64,000 bases of DNA from Streptomyces triculaminicus. GTDB taxonomy: Bacteria; Actinomycetota; Actinomycetes; Streptomycetales; Streptomycetaceae. Both the position numbers and the translations under genes were made by a program. Location: NCBI RefSeq assembly GCF_017349075.1, contig NZ_JAFMOF010000005.1, forward strand, positions 124,001-188,000, written 5' to 3'. The notes under the pieces are model-generated. The model was not told the origin of the DNA. It searched no databases and worked only from the letters and a program-made list of their open reading frames with translations. The number at the start of each line of letters is the position of its first letter. The first letter of the stretch is position 1. Shown piece after piece: positions 8,661 through 15,832 of the stretch.

Positions 8661-9455
8661 ATGGCCGACGACCTGCTCACCATCGCGGACACCCCCTTCA
8701 CCTCCCGGCTGATCATGGGCACGGGCGGCGCCCCCAGCCTCGACGTGCTCGAGCGCGCCCTGATCGCCTCCGGCACCGAGCTGACCACGGTCGCCATGCG
8801 CCGCCTCGACGCGACCGTGCGCGGCTCCGTGCTGTCGGTCCTGGAGAAGCACGGCATCCGGGTGCTGCCGAACACCGCGGGCTGCTTCACCGCCGGCGAG
8901 GCGGTCCTCACCGCCCGGCTGGCCCGTGAGGCGCTCGGCACGGACTGGGTCAAGCTCGAGGTGATCGCCGACGAGCGCACCCTGCTGCCCGACCCGATCG
9001 AGCTGCTGGACGCCGCCGAGATCCTCGTCGACGACGGCTTCACCGTGCTGCCGTACACCAACGACGACCCGGTGCTGGCCCGCAAGCTCGAGGACGTGGG
9101 CTGCGCGGCCATCATGCCGCTGGGCGCGCCCATCGGCTCGGGCCTGGGCATCCGCAATCCGCACAACTTCCAGCTGATCACCGAGCGGGCCGAGGTGCCG
9201 GTGATCCTGGACGCCGGGGCGGGCACCGCCTCGGACGCGGCGCTCGCCATGGAGCTGGGCTGCGCCGCGGTGATGCTGGCCTCGGCCGTCACCCGGGCGC
9301 AGGAGCCGGTGCTGATGGCGGAGGCGATGCGGCACGCGGTGGAGGCCGGGCGCCTGGCCCACCGGGCCGGGCGGATCCCGCGCCGCCACTTCGCGGAGGC
9401 GTCGTCGCCGGTGGAGGGCATGGCGCGGCTCGACCCGGAGCGTCCGGCGTTCTGA
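8661..9455 (+). CDS. thiG: Thiazole synthase ThiG
   Basis: A 264-residue TIM-barrel enzyme that builds the thiazole phosphate from 1-deoxyxylulose 5-phosphate, dehydroglycine and ThiS thiocarboxylate. Visible landmarks are SRLIMGTGG near the N-terminus, VLPNTAGC, WVKLEVI with the Schiff-base lysine, PLGAPIGSGLGI and the C-terminal VILDAGAGTASDA phosphate loop. An agggagg SD precedes the ATG. This is the last gene of the thiO-thiS-thiG operon. Confidence 0.97.
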   Translation: MADDLLTIADTPFTSRLIMGTGGAPSLDVLERALIASGTELTTVAMRRLDATVRGSVLSVLEKHGIRVLPNTAGCFTAGEAVLTARLAREALGTDWVKLEVIADERTLLPDPIELLDAAEILVDDGFTVLPYTNDDPVLARKLEDVGCAAIMPLGAPIGSGLGIRNPHNFQLITERAEVPVILDAGAGTASDAALAMELGCAAVMLASAVTRAQEPVLMAEAMRHAVEAGRLAHRAGRIPRRHFAEASSPVEGMARLDPERPAF

Positions 9456-9513
9456 CCGGAGCGTTCGGCGTTCCGATGAGCCTTCCGACCAGCCGTTCCT
9501 GTCACTGTTCGGC

Positions 9514-9571
9514 TATAGAACGAGCGAGCGGGGCGCACGCCGTCCAGGTCGCGCCTCGCGACTCGTAGACT
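9514..9571 (+). promoter_or_regulatory. Candidate promoters of the kinase gene
   Basis: Two -10-like elements are visible: TATAGA at 9514-9519 and TAGACT at 9566-9571. The second ends 8 bp before the GTG start at 9580, and there is no SD, so it would give a leaderless mRNA. Confidence 0.4.
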
Positions 9572-9579
9572 CGTGTGCC

Positions 9580-11535
9580 GTGGATACGACCCTGCCGGAC
9601 CCCCTCGTCGATCACCTGCTCGACGGCCGATACCGCGTCGAGGCGCGGGTCGCCGTGGGCGGCATGGCCACGGTCTACCGGGCCCTGGACACCCGGCTCG
9701 ACCGGGTGCTCGCACTCAAGGTGATGCACCCCTCGCTCGCCGCCGACCAGGCCTTCGTGGACCGCTTCATCCGCGAGGCCAGGTCCGTGGCCCGCCTCGA
9801 CCACGCCAACGTGGTCGGCGTCTTCGACCAGGGGACCGACGGCCCGTACGTCTACCTGGCGATGGAGTACGTCGCCGGCTGCACCCTGCGCGACGTGCTG
9901 CGCGACCGCGGCGCCCTGCGCCCGCGCGCGGCGCTCGACATCGCCGAGCCGATCCTGGCCGCGCTGGGCGCGGCCCATGTGGCGGGGCTGGTGCACCGCG
10001 ACATGAAGCCGGAGAACGTGCTCATCGGCGACGACGGCCGGGTCAAGGTCGCCGACTTCGGTCTCGTACGGGCGGTGGACACCAACACCACCGCCAGCAC
10101 CGGCTCGGTGCTGGGCACGGTCTCCTACCTCGCCCCCGAGCAGATCGAGCACGGCACGGCCGACACCCGCGCCGACGTCTACGCCTGCGGCGTCGTCCTC
10201 TACGAGATGCTCACCGGCGCCAAGCCGCACAGCGGCGGCACCGCCGCCCAGATCCTCTACCAGCACCTCCACGAGGACGTGCCGCCGCCGTCCGCCGCCG
10301 TCCCCGGCCTCGCGCCGGCGCTGGACGCGCTGGTGGCCGCCGCCACCGCCCGGGACGCCGGGCGGCGCCCGGTCGACGCGGTCGAGCTGCTGGCCATGGT
10401 CCGCGAGGCCCGCGCCGCCCTGACCGACGAGCAGCTGGACGCGGAGCCGCCGGGCGCCGCGCCCGCCGCGGAATCCGTGGGCTCCGAGGACCGTACGAGC
10501 GTCATCCCGCGCGTGGTCGTGCCCGCGCAGGGCGAGGACGAGCTCCACCACACCACCCGGCTGGAGCGCGTCACGGCTCCCTCCGCGCCGCCGGTCCAGG
10601 CCCCGCCGGCCGGGCCGCCCGGCCGGCGGGGAGCCGCGCGGCGGATGCCGCCGCGCCGCTGGATCATCGCCGCGCTGGGCGCCCTGCTGGCCGTGCTGGC
10701 CGGCACGGGCGTCTGGTACATCAACTCCGGGCAGTTCACGTCCGTACCCGGCGTCCTGGACCTCACCCAGGCCGAGGCGGAGAAGAAGCTGGACGCGGCC
10801 GGGCTCGGGGTGCGCACCGACCAGGCGTTCAGCGACACCGTCGAGCGCGGGCACGTCGTCGCCACCGACCCGAAGCCGGGCGAGCGCATCCGCAACACCG
10901 GCAAGGTGACGCTGACCGTCTCGCGCGGCCCGCAGAAGGCCGAGGTGCCCAACGTCGTCGGCATGACCCTGGACCAGGCGAAGAAGAAGATCGAGGGCCA
11001 GGGGCTGACGGTCGGCGAGATCAGCAAGCAGTTCAGCGGCGAGACGCCCAAGGGCTCGGTGCTGGCCACCGACCCCAAGCCGGGCGTGGAGCGCAGGCCG
11101 GACTCGGCGGTGGCGCTCGTCGTCAGCCAGGGCCGGCAGATCAGCGTGCCGGACGTGACCGGGCTGTCCGCCGCGGCCGCCACCTCGGCGCTGCGCGACG
11201 CGGGCCTGGACGTCAAGGTCTCGGACGACCAGGTCTTCTCCGACCGGCCCCAGGGTTCCGTGGCCCAGCAGTCCCCCGCCAAGGGGGCGCAGGCCGCCGA
11301 GGGCGACGCCGTGACCGTCACCCTCTCCAAGGGCAAGGAGATGATCGCGGTCCCCGACGTCACCGGGAAGAGCGAGGCGGAGGCCCGGAAGACCCTGACG
11401 GACGCGGGCTTCGGGGTGAAGGTGGAGCGGCCGTTCTTCTTCCCGAAGGACTCCGTCGAGAGCCAGTCGGTCCGCGGCGGCGAGCGGGCCGCCAAGGGGG
11501 ACACCATCGTCATCCGCATGAAGAGCGGCATCTGA
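9580..11535 (+). CDS. PknL-type Ser/Thr protein kinase with four PASTA domains
   Basis: A 651-residue membrane kinase. The cytoplasmic kinase domain spans residues 17-280, with Lys47, HRDMKPEN (Asp141), DFG (Asp159), an activation loop rich in Thr (170-180) and APE. The glycine loop reads AVGGMATVY, with Ala for the first Gly. A linker leads to one membrane helix (361-380) and then four extracellular PASTA repeats (about 387-651) that would sense peptidoglycan fragments. The kinase domain resembles M. tuberculosis PknL (HRDVKPEN and ADFGLVRAV). That protein lacks PASTA repeats, but corynebacterial PknL has them. The Rv2175c-like gene and the DAHP synthase gene lie nearby, as in mycobacteria. 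The GTG start at 9580 lacks an SD. Confidence 0.93.
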   Translation: MDTTLPDPLVDHLLDGRYRVEARVAVGGMATVYRALDTRLDRVLALKVMHPSLAADQAFVDRFIREARSVARLDHANVVGVFDQGTDGPYVYLAMEYVAGCTLRDVLRDRGALRPRAALDIAEPILAALGAAHVAGLVHRDMKPENVLIGDDGRVKVADFGLVRAVDTNTTASTGSVLGTVSYLAPEQIEHGTADTRADVYACGVVLYEMLTGAKPHSGGTAAQILYQHLHEDVPPPSAAVPGLAPALDALVAAATARDAGRRPVDAVELLAMVREARAALTDEQLDAEPPGAAPAAESVGSEDRTSVIPRVVVPAQGEDELHHTTRLERVTAPSAPPVQAPPAGPPGRRGAARRMPPRRWIIAALGALLAVLAGTGVWYINSGQFTSVPGVLDLTQAEAEKKLDAAGLGVRTDQAFSDTVERGHVVATDPKPGERIRNTGKVTLTVSRGPQKAEVPNVVGMTLDQAKKKIEGQGLTVGEISKQFSGETPKGSVLATDPKPGVERRPDSAVALVVSQGRQISVPDVTGLSAAAATSALRDAGLDVKVSDDQVFSDRPQGSVAQQSPAKGAQAAEGDAVTVTLSKGKEMIAVPDVTGKSEAEARKTLTDAGFGVKVERPFFFPKDSVESQSVRGGERAAKGDTIVIRMKSGI

Positions 11536-11543
11536 ACAGGATC

Positions 11544-12434
11544 ATGAACATCACCAGCACCGACCTTCCGCCCGGCCCCGCCCGCAACCCCGTGGGCGGC
11601 CACATCCCGGTGGCCGGCGGCCTCGCCCGGGTGGGCCTGCCCTACGCCCGGGAGATGGGCGCCGAGGCCGTACAGGTCTTCGTCGCCAACCCGCGCGGCT
11701 GGGCCACCCCGGACGGCAACCCCCGGCAGGACGAGGAGTTCAGGGCGGCCTGCGCGGACGAGGGGATCCCCGTCTTCGTCCACGCCCCCTACCTGATCAA
11801 CTTCGGCTCGCACACCGAGGCGACCGTCGAGCGGTCCGTGGAGTCCCTGCGGCACTCGCTGCGCCGGGGCCGGGAGATCGGGGCGCGCGGCGTCGTGGTC
11901 CACACCGGCTCGGCGACCGGCGGCCGCCCCCGGCGCGAGGCCCTGGCCCAGGTCCACGAGCGGCTGCTGCCGCTGCTGGAGGAGCTCACCCACGACGACG
12001 ACCCGCGGCTGCTGCTGGAGCCGACGGCCGGTCAGGGCGCGTCGCTGTGCTCCTGGGTGCACGACCTCGGGCCGTACTTCGACGCGCTGGAGCACCACCC
12101 CCGGCTCGGCGTCTGCCTGGACACCTGCCACGCCTTCGCGGCCGGGCACGACCTGGCGGGGCCCGGCGGGATGAAGCTGGCCCTCGACGAGCTGGTCGGC
12201 GTGGTGGGCGAGGGCCGGCTGGGGCTGATCCACGCCAACGACTCCAAGGACGTCGTGGGCGCGCACAAGGACCGGCACGAGAACATCGGATCCGGCCACA
12301 TCGGCGCCGAGCCCTTCGCCGAGCTGTTCGCCCACGCGGCGACGGCCGGCGTGCCGCTGACGATCGAGACGCCCGGCGGCAAGGAGGGACACGCCGTGGA
12401 CGTGGCGCGGCTGAAGGCCCTGCGCGACGGCTGA
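11544..12434 (+). CDS. Endonuclease IV-like AP endonuclease / TIM-barrel protein
   Basis: A 296-residue Xylose-isomerase-like TIM barrel. Metal-ligand segments of the deoxyribonuclease IV family are in order: GGHIPVAGG, VHAPYLINF, VVVHTGS, LLLEPTAGQG, GVCLDTCHAFAAG, LIHANDSK, RHENIGSGHIG and IETPG. Such enzymes cut DNA 5' to abasic sites during base excision repair using three zinc ions. The gene starts 8 bp after the kinase stop and may be co-transcribed with it, though no functional link is obvious. It converges with the next gene. Confidence 0.88.
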   Translation: MNITSTDLPPGPARNPVGGHIPVAGGLARVGLPYAREMGAEAVQVFVANPRGWATPDGNPRQDEEFRAACADEGIPVFVHAPYLINFGSHTEATVERSVESLRHSLRRGREIGARGVVVHTGSATGGRPRREALAQVHERLLPLLEELTHDDDPRLLLEPTAGQGASLCSWVHDLGPYFDALEHHPRLGVCLDTCHAFAAGHDLAGPGGMKLALDELVGVVGEGRLGLIHANDSKDVVGAHKDRHENIGSGHIGAEPFAELFAHAATAGVPLTIETPGGKEGHAVDVARLKALRDG

Positions 12435-12464
12435 CAGGCCGCCTGACCTGCCGGGGCGGGGAGC

Positions 12465-13097
12465 CTAGAGCTCCGGGCCCTCGCCGGGCTTCTCCTGGTA
12501 GGAGTAGCGCTGCTCGCTCCAGGGGTCGCCGATGTTGTGGTAGCCCCGCTCCTCCCAGAAGCCGCGCCGGTCGGTGGTCATGTACTCCACGCCGCGCACC
12601 CACTTGGGGCCCTTCCAGGCGTAGAGGTGCGGGACGACCAGGCGGACGGGGAAGCCGTGCTCGGCGGTGAGGAGCTCGCCGTCCTTGTGGGTGGCGAACA
12701 TGGTCTTCTCGGCCGTGAAGTCGGCGAGCCGCAGGTTCGAGCTGAAGCCGTACTCGGCCCACACCATCACATGGGTGACCTCGGGCGCGGGCGGGGCCAG
12801 TTCGAGGATCGTACGGGTGGAGACCCCGCCCCATTCGGCGCCGAGCATGCTGTACTTCGTGACGCAGTGCAGGTCCGCCACGACCGTGGTGTACGGCAGC
12901 GCGGAGAACTCCTCGTGCGTCCAGCAGTGCTTGTCACCGCCCGCCGTGGCGCCGAAGACGCGGAACTCCCAGCGGTCCGGCTTGAACCTCGGCACCGGGC
13001 CGTAGTGGGTCACCGGCCATCCGCGCTGGAGCCGTTGCCCCGGGGGCAGCTGAAGATTCTCCCCTTTGCGGCTTTCGGTGTTCTTCGAGGGCCCCAT
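12465..13097 (-). CDS. Sulfite-oxidase-like molybdopterin oxidoreductase
   Basis: A 210-residue protein of the SUOX/YedY molybdopterin fold. The likely molybdenum-ligating cysteine is in DLHCVTKYS. GFPVRLVVPHLYAWKGPKWV and WEERGYHNIGDPW are family landmarks. Unlike YedY it has no Tat signal peptide or haem domain, so it is predicted to be cytosolic. Its substrate is unknown. It is divergent from bfr across a 150-bp gap. Confidence 0.88.
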   Translation of the reverse strand: MGPSKNTESRKGENLQLPPGQRLQRGWPVTHYGPVPRFKPDRWEFRVFGATAGGDKHCWTHEEFSALPYTTVVADLHCVTKYSMLGAEWGGVSTRTILELAPPAPEVTHVMVWAEYGFSSNLRLADFTAEKTMFATHKDGELLTAEHGFPVRLVVPHLYAWKGPKWVRGVEYMTTDRRGFWEERGYHNIGDPWSEQRYSYQEKPGEGPEL

Positions 13098-13164
13098 GGC
13101 TCAATGGTGTCAGACCGTGGGGGGTGCTGATGACCGGGGGTTGCGTTATCTGGACAACTCCCAC

Positions 13165-13178
13165 TAAGTGTGCACTTA
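13165..13178. promoter_or_regulatory. Small inverted repeat upstream of bacterioferritin
   Basis: TAAGTG and CACTTA are separated by two bases, about 70 bp before the bfr ATG. This could be an operator. It does not match an IdeR/DmdR iron box. Confidence 0.3.
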
Positions 13179-13247
13179 CTGGACGGCTCCCCGGGGCGGT
13201 GCGAGGATGCGCGCAACCTGCCATTCTGCTTGGAAGGAGCCTCTGCG

Positions 13248-13736
13248 ATGCAGGGCGACCCCGAGGTCATCGAGTTCCTCAATGAACAGCTGACTGCCGA
13301 GCTGACCGCGATCAATCAGTACTTCCTGCACGCGAAGCTGCAGGAGCACCACGGCTGGACCAAGATCGCCTCACATACGCGCGCCGAGTCGTTCGACGAG
13401 ATGCGGCACGCGGAGACCCTCACCGACCGGATCATCTTCCTGGAGGGGCTGCCCAACTACCAGCGGCTCTTCCACGTCCGGATCGGCCAGACGGTCACCG
13501 AGATGTTCCAGGCCGACCGGCAGGTCGAGGTCGAGGCCATCGACCGCCTGCGGCGCGGCGTGGAGGTCATGCGGGCCAAGGGCGACATCACCTCGGCCAA
13601 CATCTTCGAGTCGATCCTCGCCGACGAGGAGGACCACATCGACTACCTGGACACCCAGCTGGAGCTGATCGAGAAGCTCGGCGAGGCGCTCTACCTCGCG
13701 CAGTTCATCGAGCAGGAGAACGGCGGGGGCGACTGA
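13248..13736 (+). CDS. bfr: Bacterioferritin
   Basis: A 162-residue ferritin-fold protein that forms a 24-subunit iron-storage shell with haem between dimers. Conserved residues are Glu18, Glu51, the haem ligand Met52 (DEMRHAE), His54 and the EEDH cluster at about 126-129 that completes the diiron ferroxidase site. The ATG at 13248 has an aaggag SD and removes an unconserved upstream extension. It converges with bfd, its electron-delivery partner for iron release, 30 bp away. Confidence 0.97.
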   Translation: MQGDPEVIEFLNEQLTAELTAINQYFLHAKLQEHHGWTKIASHTRAESFDEMRHAETLTDRIIFLEGLPNYQRLFHVRIGQTVTEMFQADRQVEVEAIDRLRRGVEVMRAKGDITSANIFESILADEEDHIDYLDTQLELIEKLGEALYLAQFIEQENGGGD

Positions 13737-13766
13737 CCCGCGGCCGTCGGCTCGGGGGCCGCCGGC

Positions 13767-14015
13767 TCAGGCGGCCGCGGCGGAGGCCGTCAGGAGCGCC
13801 GCATCGGCGCCCAGCACGTCGGTCTCCCCCTGGTCGGTGAGCTCCCGGCGGGGGCAGGCGCCCCGGCCGAGCAGGGCCTGGATGCGGCGTACGCAGCCAC
13901 CGCAGTCGGTGCCGGCCTTGCAGGCGGACGCGATCTGCCGGGGCGTGCACGCACCCTTGTCCGCGTGCTCGCGCACCTGCCGCTCGGTAATGCCGAAGCA
14001 CGAGCAGACGTACAC
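13767..14015 (-). CDS. bfd: Bacterioferritin-associated ferredoxin (Bfd-like)
   Basis: An 82-residue [2Fe-2S] protein. Four cysteines are arranged as CSC near the N-terminus (Cys4, Cys6) and DCGGC at about residues 37-40, the Bfd signature. Bfd reduces the ferric core of bacterioferritin so iron can be released. A canonical iron box lies 42-60 bp upstream, so it should be induced in iron starvation. It converges with bfr. Confidence 0.93.
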   Translation of the reverse strand: MYVCSCFGITERQVREHADKGACTPRQIASACKAGTDCGGCVRRIQALLGRGACPRRELTDQGETDVLGADAALLTASAAAA

Positions 14016-14056
14016 GCGTCACCGCCTTGCGCCGGCCCGGGGGCCGAGTTGATCAA

Positions 14057-14075
14057 TAAGGTTACCCTTACCTTA
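14057..14075 (-). promoter_or_regulatory. Iron box (DmdR/IdeR operator) of bfd
   Basis: The 19-bp element TAAGGTAAGGGTAACCTTA (minus strand) is an interrupted palindrome close to the DmdR/IdeR consensus TTAGGTTAGGCTAACCTAA. It lies in the promoter region of bfd, so the iron-loaded repressor would shut bfd off. Confidence 0.82.
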
Positions 14076-14100
14076 CCCGCCCCGGCGGCCGGTCACAACG

Positions 14101-14135
14101 CCGTGGGGCGCGGATCACAGATCCGCGCCCCACGG
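14101..14135 (-). terminator. Terminator of the DAHP synthase gene
   Basis: A 15-bp perfect stem (14101-14115 with 14121-14135) with a 5-base loop lies 29 bp after the stop codon. Confidence 0.8.
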
Positions 14136-14163
14136 TCGTCACCGACGGTGATGAAAGCCACCC

Positions 14164-15513
14164 CTACTGGTCGCGGTACATCTCGGCGACCAGGAAGGCC
14201 AGGTCCAGGGACTGGCTGCGGTTCAGGCGGGGGTCGCACGCCGTCTCGTAGCGCTGGTGGAGGTCGTCGACGAAGATCTCGTCGCCGCCGCCCACACACT
14301 CGGTGACGTCGTCGCCGGTGAGCTCCACGTGGATGCCGCCCGGGTGGGTGCCCAGGCTCTTGTGGACCTCGAAGAAGCCCTTGACCTCGTCCAGGACGTC
14401 GTCGAAGCGACGGGTCTTGTGGCCCGAGGCGGCCTCGAAGGTGTTGCCGTGCATCGGGTCGCAGACCCACACCACCTGGGCGCCGGACGCCGTGACCTTC
14501 TCCACCAGGGTGGGGAGCTTCTCGCGGATCTTGTCCGCGCCCATCCGGGTGATGAACGTCAGACGGCCGGGCTCGCGCTCGGGGTCGAGCCGCTCGATCA
14601 GCGTGAGGGCGTCCTCGGGCGTCGTGGTCGGCCCGAGCTTCACCCCGATCGGGTTGCGGATCTTCGAGGCGAACTCGATGTGCGCCCCGTCCAGCTGCCG
14701 GGTGCGCTCACCGATCCAGACCATGTGGCCCGAGACGTCGTAGAGGTGGCCGGTGCGCGAGTCGATACGGGTCAGCGCGGACTCGTAGTCGAGCACGAGC
14801 GCCTCGTGGGAGGCGTAGAACTCGACGGTCTTGAACTCCTCCGGGTCCACCCCGCAGGCGTTCATGAAGTTCATCGCCCGGTCGATCTCGCGCGCCAGCT
14901 GCTCGTAGCGCTGACCGGACGGCGAGGACTTCACGAAGTCCTGGTTCCAGGCGTGCACCTGGCGCAGGTCGGCGTAACCGCCGGTGGTGAAGGCACGCAC
15001 CAGGTTCAGCGTCGAGGCCGAGGCCTGGTACATCCGCTTCAGCCGCTGCGGGTCCGGCGTACGGGCCTCGGGCGTGAAGGCGAAGCCGTTGACGGAGTCG
15101 CCGCGGTAGGTCGGCAGGGTCACGCCGTCGCGGGTCTCGGTCGGCTTCGAACGCGGCTTGCTGTACTGGCCGGCGATGCGGCCGACCTTCACGACGGGCA
15201 CGGACCCGGCGTAGGTGAGCACCGCGCCCATCTGCAGCAGGGTCTTGAGCTTGTTGCGGATCTGGTCGGCGCCGACGGCGTCGAAGGCCTCCGCGCAGTC
15301 ACCGCCCTGGAGCAGAAACGCCTCTCCTCGCGCGACGGCTCCCAGGCGCTGGCGCAACTGGTCGCACTCGCCGGCGAAGACGAGAGGCGGATAGGACTCG
15401 AGCTCGGCGATCACATCGCGCAGAGCCTCTTGGTCCGGCCAGTCAGGCTGCTGCGCCGCGGGCAGGGAGCGCCAGGTGTTGCCACCGGCGTGGATTTCAG
15501 CGTTCACGGTCAC
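14164..15513 (-). CDS. Class II 3-deoxy-7-phosphoheptulonate (DAHP) synthase
   Basis: A 449-residue plant-type DAHP synthase that condenses PEP and erythrose 4-phosphate, the first step of the shikimate pathway. Class II landmarks are GGDCAEAF, RIAGQYSKPRS, NCACGVDPEE-like NACGVDPEE, the SHEALVLDYE strand, KLGPTT, CDPMHGNT and HVELTGDDVTECVGG. The GTG at 15513 gives the usual TVNAEI start; a second GTG is two codons later. The gene is divergent from the Trp-attenuated anthranilate synthase, so entry and exit of the pathway lie back to back. In mycobacteria the homologous aroG lies beside pknL. Confidence 0.96.
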   Translation of the reverse strand: MTVNAEIHAGGNTWRSLPAAQQPDWPDQEALRDVIAELESYPPLVFAGECDQLRQRLGAVARGEAFLLQGGDCAEAFDAVGADQIRNKLKTLLQMGAVLTYAGSVPVVKVGRIAGQYSKPRSKPTETRDGVTLPTYRGDSVNGFAFTPEARTPDPQRLKRMYQASASTLNLVRAFTTGGYADLRQVHAWNQDFVKSSPSGQRYEQLAREIDRAMNFMNACGVDPEEFKTVEFYASHEALVLDYESALTRIDSRTGHLYDVSGHMVWIGERTRQLDGAHIEFASKIRNPIGVKLGPTTTPEDALTLIERLDPEREPGRLTFITRMGADKIREKLPTLVEKVTASGAQVVWVCDPMHGNTFEAASGHKTRRFDDVLDEVKGFFEVHKSLGTHPGGIHVELTGDDVTECVGGGDEIFVDDLHQRYETACDPRLNRSQSLDLAFLVAEMYRDQ

Positions 15514-15647
15514 GCCCTCAACACTACGGGGTCGGGGAGGGCGTCCAGCGGCGGGACCGCACTGTGAGACGAATCCTGGACAAATGCCGAGACAAATACC
15601 CGGACGACGCTCCGGGAAGCCGCGGGACGCGCGCCCGGGTCGTCGGG

Positions 15648-15653
15648 TAAGGT
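15648..15653 (+). promoter_or_regulatory. -10 element of the trp leader transcript
   Basis: TAAGGT ends 7 bp before the leader-peptide ATG, and there is no SD. The leader peptide is therefore probably translated from a leaderless mRNA. Confidence 0.5.
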
Positions 15654-15660
15654 GCGCCGC

Positions 15661-15723
15661 ATGTACGTGCTCGCGAACCAGAAGCAGAACTGGTGGTGGC
15701 CCGCTCCTTCGGCGGCCCACTGA
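15661..15723 (+). CDS. trpL: Tryptophan leader peptide (TrpL)
   Basis: A 20-residue peptide, MYVLANQKQNWWWPAPSAAH, with three consecutive Trp codons. Ribosome stalling there under Trp shortage would stop the terminator at 15748-15775 from forming. It is too short for normal gene calling. Position, Trp run and following hairpin match the trp attenuator described for Streptomyces anthranilate synthase genes. Confidence 0.92.
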   Translation: MYVLANQKQNWWWPAPSAAH

Positions 15724-15747
15724 TCGCGCGTACTCCCGAACGATCCG

Positions 15748-15775
15748 CGAAGGCCGCCCCGAGGGGCGGCCTTCG
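15748..15775 (+). terminator. trp attenuator terminator
   Basis: A 12-13-bp stem (CGAAGGCCGCCCC with GGGGCGGCCTTCG, 3-base loop) lies 24 bp after the leader stop and 57 bp before trpE. It forms when tryptophan is plentiful and blocks read-through into the synthase gene. Confidence 0.85.
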
Positions 15776-15832
15776 GCGTTCTCCCGGACGCCGGCCCGGG
15801 GCCGTTCCTCCTCCCCGGAAGGAACACCTCGT

